A program made the position numbers and the translations under genes. The notes under the pieces are model-generated. The model worked only from the letters and a program-made list of their open reading frames with translations, was not told where the DNA came from and ran no database searches. From NCBI GenBank assembly GCA_964636665.1, contig CAZWVT010000033.1, positions 1-20,609 of the forward strand: a DNA stretch of 20,609 nt, read 5' to 3'. The stretch comes from JAAYLC01 sp964636665. Lineage in GTDB: Bacteria; Bacteroidota; Bacteroidia; Flavobacteriales; Flavobacteriaceae. This document shows, piece after piece, positions 6,791 to 15,294 of this stretch (the stretch's first letter is position 1; every line of letters starts with the position of its first letter).

Positions 6791-9331
6791 ATGGTAAAAA
6801 ATTTAGTCATAGTAGAGTCACCTGCAAAAGCCAAAACAATAGAAAAGCTGCTCGGAAAGGATTTTAAGGTCACTTCGAGTTTTGGTCATATTGCAGATTT
6901 GCCTGCGAATGAATTGGGAGTGGATGTAGATAAAGACTTTACTCCTAAATATATAGTAAGTAAGGATAAGAAAAAACTAGTGGATGATTTAAGGAAACTT
7001 TCCGGCAAAGCTGAAACGGTGTGGTTGGCAAGTGATGAGGATAGAGAGGGAGAGGCCATTGCATGGCATTTGACAGAGGAATTGAATTTAAATAAGAATA
7101 AAACAAAACGCATTGTTTTTCATGAAATTACAAAGTCGGCAATAAACCGTGCCATTGAAAATCCGAGAGACATCAATTATGATTTGGTGAATGCGCAGCA
7201 AGCACGAAGGGTTTTAGATCGTTTGGTAGGTTATCAATTGTCGCCGGTTTTATGGAAAAAGGTAAAGGGAGGTCTTTCTGCCGGAAGGGTTCAGTCTGTA
7301 GCTGTCCGATTGATAGTGGAAAGAGAACGTGAGATAGAATCGTTTGCACCCGAAGCGTCTTATCGCATAGATGCAGAATTCACTACTGCTGAAGGAAATA
7401 AATTTAAAGCAAAAATTGCCGGAAATTTTAAAACAAAAGAGGAAGCAATCAGTTTTATAAATAAAAATATTGATGCTTCCTATCAAATTGCCGATTTGAT
7501 TAAAAAACCCGCTGCCAAATCTCCGGCGCCTCCATTTACAACTTCTACCTTGCAACAAGAAGCAGCGCGAAAATTATATTTTTCGGTCAGTAAAACGATG
7601 ACAATTGCACAACGACTTTATGAAGCCGGTTTGATTACCTATATGAGGACAGACAGTGTCAATTTGTCCAATGAAGCTCGGACAGCTGCTCAAAAGGAAA
7701 TTGAATCGTCTTACGGAAAGGAATACAGCAAGTCGCGGGTTTTTAAATCCAAAAGCAAAGGTGCACAAGAAGCTCACGAAGCAATCCGGCCTACAAATAT
7801 GGCGCAACACAGTATTTCGGCGGACAGAGATCAGATGCGTTTGTATGAACTGATTTGGAAAAGAACCATTGCGTCTCAAATGAGCAATGCGCAATTAGAG
7901 CGGACCAATGTGAAAATCGATATTCTCTCTACCGAAAAAGTAAATCAGCAGTTTGTGGCAAATGGCGAGATGATTAAGTTTGATGGATTTCTAAAGGTTT
8001 ATTTGGAAGGAACCGATGCCGAAGAAGAGGAAAAAGAAGGAATGTTGCCGGCGATGAAAAAAGGAGAAAAAGTGGATATAAATTACATAACTGCCACCGA
8101 AAGATTTACCAGACCTCCTTATCGTTATACGGAAGCTTCACTCGTTAAGCAATTGGAAGATTTGGGAATCGGGCGGCCTTCTACTTATGCACCTACCATT
8201 TCAACTATTATAAGTAGAAATTACGTTGAAAAAGGTACGATAGAAGGAACAGAAAGAAAATACACACAAATCAGGCTCAAGAATAATAAAGTGTCTGAAA
8301 AGGAATTGAAAGAAATGGTCGGTTCAGACAAAGGAAAACTTGTTCCTACGGATATCGGTATCATAGTAACCGATTTCTTGGTTTCCCATTTCGATAATAT
8401 CATGGATTATCATTTTACGGCCAAAGTAGAAGAGGATTTTGATGAGATTGCAGAAGGCAAATTGGAGTGGTCTAAAATGATGAAGGATTTTTACAAAGCA
8501 TTTCATCCGACCGTTAAAAATGTTGAAGAAAATGCTGAACGTGAAAGTGGCGAAAGGATTTTGGGTGAAGATCCGGAAACCGGAAAACCTGTGTTGGTTC
8601 GTTTAGGAAGATTCGGGCCTATGGCGCAAATTGGTGCAGCAGATGATGATGACAAGAAATTTGCCAGTCTCCGACCGGATCAGCAATTACATCTTATTAC
8701 TTTCGAAGAAGTCTTAGACTTGTTTAAATTGCCCAAAAACCTCGGTATTTATGATGCTAAAGAAGTAGAAGTAAATAACGGACGTTACGGACCTTATGTA
8801 CGCCATGGAGATACATTTATATCCCTGCCAAAGGGTATTGACCCGTTAGATGTAGATGCTAACTTTGCAATAGAATTAATTGAAGAAAAGAAAAAAGCAG
8901 ATGCTCCTATATATATATACGAGGAAAAACCTGTGCAAAAAGGAGTGGGACGTTTTGGACCTTACTTAAAGTGGAACAATATATTTATCCATGTCAATAA
9001 AAAATATAACTTTGACAATCTCTCCGAAGCTGACATTATAGAGTTGATTGAAGATAAAAAGAAAAAGGAAGCAGAAAAATTAGTTCGTGAATGGTCGGAG
9101 GAAAAAATAAGAGTTGAAAAAGCACGTTGGGGCAGGTTTAATTTGATTCAAGGCAAAACAAAAGTGGAACTTCCTAAAGAAACAGAAGTTGATAAACTTT
9201 CGTTAGATGAAGTAAAAGCCATCTTAGATAAAAAGACGCCCAAAACTAAAGCAAAGAGCAAAAAGAAAACGTCAACAAAGAGAAAACCGGCAAAAAGAAC
9301 GACAACAAAAAAAACGTCAGCTAAGAAGTAA
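6791..9331 (+). CDS. topA: DNA topoisomerase I (type IA)
   Basis: An 846-residue enzyme that relaxes negative supercoils by cutting one strand through a 5'-phosphotyrosine. The TOPRIM domain shows VIVESPAKAKTIEKLLG (Glu9) and DEDREGEAIAWH with Asp82, Asp84 and Glu86 for magnesium. The catalytic tyrosine is Tyr284 in GLITYMRTDS, and GIGRPSTYAPTI follows in domain I. The C-terminal region lacks the Cys4 zinc fingers of E. coli TopA. It has a series of topoisomerase C-terminal repeats: GRFGP at 606-610, GRYGP at 664-668, GRFGP at 720-724 and RWGRF at 779-783. It ends in a Lys/Thr/Ser tail of about 36 residues. The stop overlaps the next start by one base (TAATG). A (TA)6 tract at 8908-8919 encodes IYIY within the gene. 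Confidence 0.97.
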   Translation: MVKNLVIVESPAKAKTIEKLLGKDFKVTSSFGHIADLPANELGVDVDKDFTPKYIVSKDKKKLVDDLRKLSGKAETVWLASDEDREGEAIAWHLTEELNLNKNKTKRIVFHEITKSAINRAIENPRDINYDLVNAQQARRVLDRLVGYQLSPVLWKKVKGGLSAGRVQSVAVRLIVEREREIESFAPEASYRIDAEFTTAEGNKFKAKIAGNFKTKEEAISFINKNIDASYQIADLIKKPAAKSPAPPFTTSTLQQEAARKLYFSVSKTMTIAQRLYEAGLITYMRTDSVNLSNEARTAAQKEIESSYGKEYSKSRVFKSKSKGAQEAHEAIRPTNMAQHSISADRDQMRLYELIWKRTIASQMSNAQLERTNVKIDILSTEKVNQQFVANGEMIKFDGFLKVYLEGTDAEEEEKEGMLPAMKKGEKVDINYITATERFTRPPYRYTEASLVKQLEDLGIGRPSTYAPTISTIISRNYVEKGTIEGTERKYTQIRLKNNKVSEKELKEMVGSDKGKLVPTDIGIIVTDFLVSHFDNIMDYHFTAKVEEDFDEIAEGKLEWSKMMKDFYKAFHPTVKNVEENAERESGERILGEDPETGKPVLVRLGRFGPMAQIGAADDDDKKFASLRPDQQLHLITFEEVLDLFKLPKNLGIYDAKEVEVNNGRYGPYVRHGDTFISLPKGIDPLDVDANFAIELIEEKKKADAPIYIYEEKPVQKGVGRFGPYLKWNNIFIHVNKKYNFDNLSEADIIELIEDKKKKEAEKLVREWSEEKIRVEKARWGRFNLIQGKTKVELPKETEVDKLSLDEVKAILDKKTPKTKAKSKKKTSTKRKPAKRTTTKKTSAKK

Positions 9332-10506
9332 TGATTGATTTTTTATCCCCATTAACGCAAGACTTTAATCGTTTTGTGAATAATCTTTCTTCAAATACAA
9401 TAGGAAAACAGATTGCTATGTACACAGATTCAGAAGACATGCCGGATTTAGAAAATGCTGTTTTTGCAATTGTGGGTGTTTGTGAAAGCCGAGCTTCTGA
9501 TGATTCTGAACTTACAGAGGAATTGAATCTTGAACCTGTGAGAGAAGCTTTTTATGGACTTTATCCGGGAAACTGGACACATAAAATAGCAGATATTGGA
9601 GACATTCCTGCCGGTCATACACGAGAAGATTCAATGCATGCGTTGCGAGCCGTTGTTTCTGATTTGTTGCGAAAAAAGGTAATTCCCATTATCCTCGGCG
9701 GACCTCAGGATATGTTCTACGGACAATATAGAGGGTATAACGATTTTGAGAGGATGGTTAACATAGTTAATATTGACAATCGGTTTGATATAGGCAATTC
9801 AGATATGCCGTTAAATCACAGATCATATATAGGGAAGATTATTGTTGACGAACCATTCAAGCTTTTCAATTATACAGTATTGGGATATCAATCATTTTTG
9901 AATCCTCCGGAAGAGATTGTCTTAATGGACAAACTTCTTTTTGACGCGTACAGGTTGGGAGATGTAACTGCAGATATCAGTCAAACCGAACCTGTTTTTC
10001 GAGATGCAGATATAGTAACTTTAGATGTTGCTGCAATAAATGCAAATTCGATGCGTTATAAAAATCACAATAGCCCGAATGGTTTTGACGGACGTGAAAT
10101 TTGTGCTTTAGCAAGATATGCCGGAATTAGCAATCAAGTGAGTTCATTCGGTGTATATGAACTTTCAAATACACTTGATGCCGGAAGTGCGATGTTAGTT
10201 GCTCAAATACTTTGGTACTTTATCGAGGGAGTGAATTTCAGAATTGATGATGAAGATTTTCAAAATGAACTTCAATATATCACTTACGTCGTGCCGTTAG
10301 AAGATGAAAAAATAGATCTTGTTTTTTTAAAGAGTAAAAAGTCGGAGCGTTGGTGGATAGAGTTGCCCTTTGAAGGAACGGCAAATAAATATTCAAAACA
10401 GACGTTATTACCTTGTACACAACAAGATTATATAACAGCGTGTAATCAGGAAATACCGGAAAAATGGTTGAAAGCACGTCTTAAAAATGAAATATATAAA
10501 TATTGA
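9331..10506 (+). CDS. Arginase/formimidoylglutamase-fold protein with degenerate metal site
   Basis: A 391-residue protein with the ureohydrolase (arginase/agmatinase/HutG) scaffold: IPIILGGPQD at about 118-127, MVNIVNIDNRFD ending at 153, and ADIVTLDVAAINANS around 232. In active enzymes these segments are GGxH, DAHxD and a DxD motif that bind two manganese ions. Here the first histidine is Gln126, the second motif has Asn150-Arg151 in place of Ala-His, and Asp232 is followed by Val-Ala instead of a second Asp. Only Asp149, Asp153 and Asp232 remain, so hydrolysis of arginine-like substrates is doubtful. It is translationally coupled to topA (TAATG) and sits just before gldK. To my knowledge such genes are often annotated formimidoylglutamase in flavobacteria next to the gld cluster. 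I infer a non-catalytic or altered role; the function is unknown. Confidence 0.75.
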   Translation: MIDFLSPLTQDFNRFVNNLSSNTIGKQIAMYTDSEDMPDLENAVFAIVGVCESRASDDSELTEELNLEPVREAFYGLYPGNWTHKIADIGDIPAGHTREDSMHALRAVVSDLLRKKVIPIILGGPQDMFYGQYRGYNDFERMVNIVNIDNRFDIGNSDMPLNHRSYIGKIIVDEPFKLFNYTVLGYQSFLNPPEEIVLMDKLLFDAYRLGDVTADISQTEPVFRDADIVTLDVAAINANSMRYKNHNSPNGFDGREICALARYAGISNQVSSFGVYELSNTLDAGSAMLVAQILWYFIEGVNFRIDDEDFQNELQYITYVVPLEDEKIDLVFLKSKKSERWWIELPFEGTANKYSKQTLLPCTQQDYITACNQEIPEKWLKARLKNEIYKY

Positions 10507-10578
10507 AAAATTGTAAAATTGAGGAGTAAGTAAAAAAAAAATTGTTTTTCTCACATTTTTTAAATACGTTTACGCCCT

Positions 10579-10586
10579 TATATTTG
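10579..10586 (+). promoter_or_regulatory. Probable -7 element of the gldKLMN promoter
   Basis: TATATTTG fits TAnnTTTG and lies 18 bases before the gldK ATG at 10605, giving a leader of only about 12 bases. A run of ten A (10532-10541) about 37 bases further upstream could act as an UP-like element. The -33 region is T-rich but has no clean TTG. Confidence 0.5.
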
Positions 10587-10604
10587 ATAAAATTAACCGT
10601 ACAC

Positions 10605-11948
10605 ATGAATAAATACATTGCTTTCATTGCGATACTCGCTTTCTTAGTTGGTTGTAATAAGAATGACAGAGGAGAACTTGTCGGAGTAAAAGGGAAAAAA
10701 TGGTATCCCCAAAAACCTTATGGAATGACCTTAGTTCCCGGCGGATCTTTTATAATGGGAAAAAGTGATGACGATTTTGTAGGCGTAAATGATGCGCCTC
10801 CAAAAACCGTTACTGTTCGTTCTTTTTACATGGATGAAACCGAAATTACCAATTCTGAATATCGTCAATTTGTATATTGGGTAAGAGACTCTATCGTTCG
10901 TCTGAGATTGGCTATAATGGCTGATGAAATGGGAGCTACTCCCGGAGATGGCGGAATCGGTGAATTTGCTTTTTTAGATCAAGAGAATGAAGAAATGACT
11001 CCTTACGATCAATATATGTACGATAATTATTACAGCATTAGTGAAGATTATTATGCAGGTCGAAAAATCAACAAACGGGTTAATCTTATATGGGATACTT
11101 CCAAATATCCGGACGAATATTATACAGAAGTCATGGATACGATGTATATTCCTATAGAAGAATCCTATAATGGACAGCGCACCATCGATGTAAGCAAATT
11201 GAAATTCCAATATACATATATGGATATTGAAGCTGCAGCTCGTAACAGAGGACAGCGAAGAAGAGATTTCATCAAACAAGAAGAGCTTGAAATATATCCC
11301 GATACCACAGTATGGATTAGAGATTTTAACTACTCTTATAATGAGCCAATGCACAATGACTATTTCTGGCATGAAGCTTATGGCGATTATCCGGTAGTCG
11401 GTGTAAACTGGAAACAGGCAAAAGCGTTTTGCGCATGGAGAACACTTTATAAAAACGCCTATCAAAAATCTAAAGGACAAAACATGGTAAATTCATTCAG
11501 ACTTCCCGGTGAAGCAGAATGGGAATATGCTGCAAGAGGCGGATTGGAGTCCGGATCATATCCTTGGGGAGGTCCTTATACCATCGATGACCGAGCTTGT
11601 TTTATGGCGAATTTCAAACCATTGCGAGGAGATTATGCTGCGGATGATGCACTTTATACTGTGGAAGCACGTTCTTATGAGCCAAACGGATACAATCTGT
11701 ACAACATGGCCGGAAATGTTTCCGAGTGGGTTGCTTCTTCTTATGCACCGGATTCTTACGAATATTCATCTTCAATGAATCCGAGTGTGAATGATGAAGA
11801 AAATATGAGAAAAGTAGTTCGCGGAGGTTCCTGGAAAGACGTTGCATATTTCCTTCAAGTAAGTACAAGAGATTATGAATATGCAGATTCGGCAAGAAGT
11901 TATATAGGCTTCCGAACTGTACAAGATTATATGGGAGTAGAAAATTAA
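10605..11948 (+). CDS. gldK: Type IX secretion/gliding motility lipoprotein GldK
   Basis: 447 residues from the ATG at 10605. A longer frame starts at a TTG at 10542, but it would contain the promoter and bury the signal peptide. From the ATG, residues 1-16 are a lipoprotein signal with lipobox FLVGC and lipidated Cys17. The rest is an FGE/sulfatase-modifying-factor-like domain: MTLVPGGSFIMG, FYMDETEITNSEYRQF, PVVGVNWKQAKAFC (from 263), RLPGEAEWEYAARGG, YNLYNMAGNVSEW and VVRGGSWKD. A Tyr/Asp-rich insert of about 160 residues (about 98-262) splits the fold, as in other GldK proteins. GldK pairs with GldN in the periplasmic ring under the outer membrane that is part of the T9SS core. It is the first gene of gldKLMN and lies 98 bases after the ureohydrolase-like gene. 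Confidence 0.95.
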   Translation: MNKYIAFIAILAFLVGCNKNDRGELVGVKGKKWYPQKPYGMTLVPGGSFIMGKSDDDFVGVNDAPPKTVTVRSFYMDETEITNSEYRQFVYWVRDSIVRLRLAIMADEMGATPGDGGIGEFAFLDQENEEMTPYDQYMYDNYYSISEDYYAGRKINKRVNLIWDTSKYPDEYYTEVMDTMYIPIEESYNGQRTIDVSKLKFQYTYMDIEAAARNRGQRRRDFIKQEELEIYPDTTVWIRDFNYSYNEPMHNDYFWHEAYGDYPVVGVNWKQAKAFCAWRTLYKNAYQKSKGQNMVNSFRLPGEAEWEYAARGGLESGSYPWGGPYTIDDRACFMANFKPLRGDYAADDALYTVEARSYEPNGYNLYNMAGNVSEWVASSYAPDSYEYSSSMNPSVNDEENMRKVVRGGSWKDVAYFLQVSTRDYEYADSARSYIGFRTVQDYMGVEN

Positions 11949-12017
11949 ACTACACCATATAAAGTATAAACAAATAAACTAAACCCTAAACATTTATATT
12001 ACTAATTTTTTAAAATC

Positions 12018-12674
12018 ATGGCAAAATCGAGATCTTCAAAAAAGTTATTTCAAATGGCCTACGGCCTAGGAGCTTCAATTGTAATTGTTGGAGCCTTATT
12101 TAAGATTACCCACTATGAAATTGCGGGTATTGGAGGAAACCTTCTTCTAACCATTGGTCTGGTGACCGAAGCAATTATATTCGCTATTTCCGCTTTCGAG
12201 CCGGTTGATGAGGATGTGGATTGGTCTTTGGTGTATCCGGAATTGGCAGGAGGTAATGCAAGAGAAAAACAAAAAGTAAAACAAGTAGAGGAAAAAGAAA
12301 CTGAAGCTCAGTTATCCAAAAAATTGGATTCTATGCTTAAAGATGCACGAATTGATGCAGAATTGATGAATAGTCTAAGTGCAAGTATTCGTTCTTTTGA
12401 AGGAGCTGCAAAAGGAATCGCTCCGGTAACTGAGGTTATGAGCTCTACTAAAAAATATAGCGAAGAAATGGCGTTGGCTGCAGCACAGTTGGATTCTTTA
12501 AACAGCTTGTATAAAGTTCAAATCGAATCTGCAAGCAGACAAGCAGAAGTAAACCAGCAAGTAGCTGAAAATGCAGAGCAATTGAAACAGCAGATGACCC
12601 ATTTGGCTACAAATCTGTCTTCATTAAACGGAGTGTATGGCGGAATGCTTTCTGCAATGACAACCAGAAATTAA
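12018..12674 (+). CDS. gldL: T9SS/gliding motor inner-membrane protein GldL
   Basis: 218 residues. Two transmembrane helices lie at about 16-31 and 36-58. The second holds Glu51 (LVTEAIIF), corresponding to the conserved membrane glutamate of GldL thought to carry protons. The cytoplasmic C-terminal part is helical and likely coiled-coil, ending in a Gln/Ala/Ser-rich region. GldL forms a pentamer around the GldM dimer, and this complex is the proton-driven motor that powers T9SS export and gliding. It follows gldK by 69 bases and precedes gldM by 36; I see no promoter or terminator in either gap, so all four genes probably share one transcript. Motor-critical residues appear intact. Confidence 0.95.
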   Translation: MAKSRSSKKLFQMAYGLGASIVIVGALFKITHYEIAGIGGNLLLTIGLVTEAIIFAISAFEPVDEDVDWSLVYPELAGGNAREKQKVKQVEEKETEAQLSKKLDSMLKDARIDAELMNSLSASIRSFEGAAKGIAPVTEVMSSTKKYSEEMALAAAQLDSLNSLYKVQIESASRQAEVNQQVAENAEQLKQQMTHLATNLSSLNGVYGGMLSAMTTRN

Positions 12675-12710
12675 TTTCTTGTACTAATTTTTAATATTTA
12701 AACTAAGAAA

Positions 12711-14294
12711 ATGGCACAGGGAAAATTATCGCCGAGACAGAAAATGATTAACATGATGTATTTGATATTCATTGCGATGCTTGCATTGAATATGTCAAAA
12801 GAAGTGTTATCTGCCTTCGGTGTTCTAAATGAAAGGCTAGAAGAATCAAACGTGGCGATGGATAATCGTATTTCAGCGTTTGTTGACAATTTAAGCGAAC
12901 AAGCGAGCGCACAACCGGAACAGTACCGCGAAGTAAAACTTAAAGCAGATCAAATCAATGCTTTGTCAAGAGATTTTGATGATTTTATCGCTGATGTAAA
13001 AAATCAATTGGACAATCGCGCCAATCTTGCTCCGGAGGATATGAATAATTATGAAATTCAAGATACCAAAGACCATTTGGATCAAATGCTTTTTGCCGGA
13101 GACGGATATACTGAACTCGGAAATGAGTTTCTTGAAAAGATGAATGGATACCGTCAACAATTAATTGACATCTTGGGTGAAGACGATGCTCGTTATGCTG
13201 CTATTATAGCTGATATCAACAGAAAATTTGGAACCCCGGAAATTACAAGACGTGATGGTGTTACAGAACCATGGTTGAACTATCAATTCCAAGGTTTTCC
13301 AATGATTGCTTCAAAAACAAAATTGACGCAAATTCAGAATGACATCAGAAATACTGAAAGTGAAATATTGCAATCAATGTTAGCCGGTCAGCAAGCTGCG
13401 GCACTTTCTTTTACTCAGTACAACACTTTATTGGAAACTTCAAAAAGTGCATTTTACGCTGGTGAGCAATTCGAAGGTGCAATTGTTTTGGGAAGAAAAG
13501 ATCCCAATACAAGACCAAACCGCGTTGAGTTGACACTTAACGGACGTCCGTTAACTGATGATCAATACGATATTGAAAGTGGTAAAGTCGTTTTGAATAT
13601 AAATGCCGGAAGTCCGGGAGATAATAAAATTGAAGGAAACTTAATATTTGTTGAAAACGGAGAAGACACAGAAATACCTGTCAATGTATCTTTCGCAACA
13701 ATTTCCAAACCAAACGCAGCAGTAATTGCAGCAGATAAAATGAATGTGGTTTACCGTGGAGTTGACAATCCGATGACGATTTCCATTCCCGGAATTTCTG
13801 ACAACAACGTCACTGCATCTGCACCCGGTTTGACAAAAACCTCCGGAGCAAAATATACTATGAGACCCGGAACTGGTAGAGAAGTTACGATTACAGCAAG
13901 TGGAACATTGCCCGATGGTCAGAGAATAAGCACCAACTCTGTTTTCCGTATTAAAGATATTCCAAGACCAACCGGTACGATTCGCGGTGAAGACGGTGAC
14001 GGAGGTCCTGTTAGAATGCAACGTCAAGGTCTTGAGATTTCCTCAGTTGGCGCAACTTTACCTGACTTTGATTTTGATTTAAATCTAAACGTTACCGGCT
14101 TTAGCTTTAAGGTTGCCGGACAACCGACAGTTAGAGTAAGCGGAAATAAATTAAACGCAGCTGCCGTCGCTGCACTAAGACGTGCCAAACGAGGAGAAAC
14201 AGTACAAATCTTTGATATTGACGCTAATATTACCGGAAATACAGGATATATGCTGAAGAAAATTACTCCTGTGTTTATCGAGTTGACAAACTAA
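12711..14294 (+). CDS. gldM: T9SS/gliding motor periplasmic shaft protein GldM
   Basis: 527 residues. The N-terminus MAQGKLSPRQKMINMMYLIF leads into a single transmembrane helix (about 12-30) with the conserved LALNMSKEVLSAF stretch after it. Residues to about 220 are mostly helical (the first periplasmic domain). From about 225 onward there is beta-rich sequence with Asn/Gly/Pro turns, consistent with the remaining periplasmic domains that extend toward the GldK-GldN ring. GldM is the rotating shaft that transmits energy from GldL to the outer-membrane T9SS components. It lies between gldL and gldN with gaps of 36 and 23 bases. Length and motifs are normal, and there is no sign of frameshift. 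Confidence 0.95.
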   Translation: MAQGKLSPRQKMINMMYLIFIAMLALNMSKEVLSAFGVLNERLEESNVAMDNRISAFVDNLSEQASAQPEQYREVKLKADQINALSRDFDDFIADVKNQLDNRANLAPEDMNNYEIQDTKDHLDQMLFAGDGYTELGNEFLEKMNGYRQQLIDILGEDDARYAAIIADINRKFGTPEITRRDGVTEPWLNYQFQGFPMIASKTKLTQIQNDIRNTESEILQSMLAGQQAAALSFTQYNTLLETSKSAFYAGEQFEGAIVLGRKDPNTRPNRVELTLNGRPLTDDQYDIESGKVVLNINAGSPGDNKIEGNLIFVENGEDTEIPVNVSFATISKPNAAVIAADKMNVVYRGVDNPMTISIPGISDNNVTASAPGLTKTSGAKYTMRPGTGREVTITASGTLPDGQRISTNSVFRIKDIPRPTGTIRGEDGDGGPVRMQRQGLEISSVGATLPDFDFDLNLNVTGFSFKVAGQPTVRVSGNKLNAAAVAALRRAKRGETVQIFDIDANITGNTGYMLKKITPVFIELTN

Positions 14295-14317
14295 AAAATA
14301 TAAACAAACCGATTGAT

Positions 14318-15217
14318 ATGAATTTGAAAAGTGTTGTTTTAACTGTTTTTGGACTGATTATAGGTTCACAAATCAATGCTCAAGTGAATGTTCTAAATGC
14401 TAGAACACCACAAGAGATTGGTAAAAAAACCGAGGAGCAGATGATTTATGACAATGATTCTCCACTTCCTTACGGTTATACTGATGAAAGAGATATATTA
14501 TGGTCAAAGACAGTCTGGGAAATCATCGATCTTGATGAGAGAATAAATTTCCCATTGTATTATCCTATTGACACGAACAACATTGGTTCAGAAAGAAGAT
14601 CACTATATGATGTCTTGGTAAAAGGTATCAGAAATGGGCGTATTACTGAAGTGTATGCTGATTCTTATTTTACAGAAAAAAGAGACCTTCAAGATATCGC
14701 ATCATCTTTGATTTATAGTGATACTACCGATTTGGGAATTGAACAATACAATGCCGAAGGGGTTGTTGACCGTCAATTTATTCGTGAGTTTACATTGGAT
14801 GCAGCCGATGTTCAACAATATCGTATCAGAGGTATATGGTATATCGACAAGCGCCAAGGTGAATTGAGATATAGATTGCTTGGAATCTGCCCGGTTGCAA
14901 ATGAAGCACGTTCTAAAGCTTTTCCCGATGACAACATAGACTCAACTGTAGAACTTTTCTGGATATTCTTCCCGGATGCAAGAGAAGTACTTCACGAAGC
15001 AATGGTGTTTAACAATCATAATAGCTCACAGCCGGTGTCATTCGATCATTTGTTGAATTCAAGAAGATTTAATTCGGTTATTTATAAAGAAGATAATATC
15101 TATGGCGATAGAACCATAGATGAATACGTAGTTGACAATGCGTTGATGCAGCTTATGGAGTCCGATCGCATAAAAGAACAAATCAGAAATATTGAAATGG
15201 ATTTATGGAGTTATTAA
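14318..15217 (+). CDS. gldN: T9SS/gliding motility periplasmic protein GldN
   Basis: 299 residues with a Sec signal peptide (MNLKSVVLTVFGLIIGSQINA, predicted cleavage before Gln22). The mature part contains PLPYGYTDERDILWSKTVWEIIDLDERINFPLYYP-type sequence, the GldN/PorN hallmark, then RIRGIWYIDKRQGELRYRLLGICPV. GldN binds GldK in the periplasmic ring associated with the outer membrane. The gene closes the gldKLMN operon and is followed by a strong terminator at 15239-15284. Only one copy is present; F. johnsoniae has the paralogue gldO immediately downstream, whereas here a FAD-dependent oxidoreductase follows. Confidence 0.95.
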   Translation: MNLKSVVLTVFGLIIGSQINAQVNVLNARTPQEIGKKTEEQMIYDNDSPLPYGYTDERDILWSKTVWEIIDLDERINFPLYYPIDTNNIGSERRSLYDVLVKGIRNGRITEVYADSYFTEKRDLQDIASSLIYSDTTDLGIEQYNAEGVVDRQFIREFTLDAADVQQYRIRGIWYIDKRQGELRYRLLGICPVANEARSKAFPDDNIDSTVELFWIFFPDAREVLHEAMVFNNHNSSQPVSFDHLLNSRRFNSVIYKEDNIYGDRTIDEYVVDNALMQLMESDRIKEQIRNIEMDLWSY

Positions 15218-15238
15218 TTCCATTTTATTTCTAAATTT

Positions 15239-15284
15239 AAAAATCCTCCAAACTATCAACTTGAAAAATTTGGAGGATTTTTTA
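15239..15284 (+). terminator. Rho-independent terminator of gldKLMN
   Basis: A 14-bp stem, AAAAATCCTCCAAA (15239-15252) with TTTGGAGGATTTTT (15269-15282), surrounds a 16-base loop and ends in a T-run (15278-15283). It lies 21 bases after the gldN stop and only 11-12 bases before the ATG of the next gene on the same strand. Confidence 0.85.
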
Positions 15285-15294
15285 TTTATACCCA

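Noticed and set aside
8908..8919. (TA)6 tract in topA as a phase-variation site
   Set aside because: It is short, encodes ordinary IYIY in frame, and phase variation of an essential gene is implausible.
10542..10604. TTG start extending gldK by 21 codons
   Set aside because: It precedes a good lipoprotein signal peptide and contains the likely promoter; the ATG at 10605 is better.
13641..14027. Long antisense open frame within gldM, and similar antisense frames in topA, gldK and the hydrolase
   Set aside because: They are shadows of strongly supported genes, with Ser/Cys/Arg-biased composition, no recognisable domains and no promoters.
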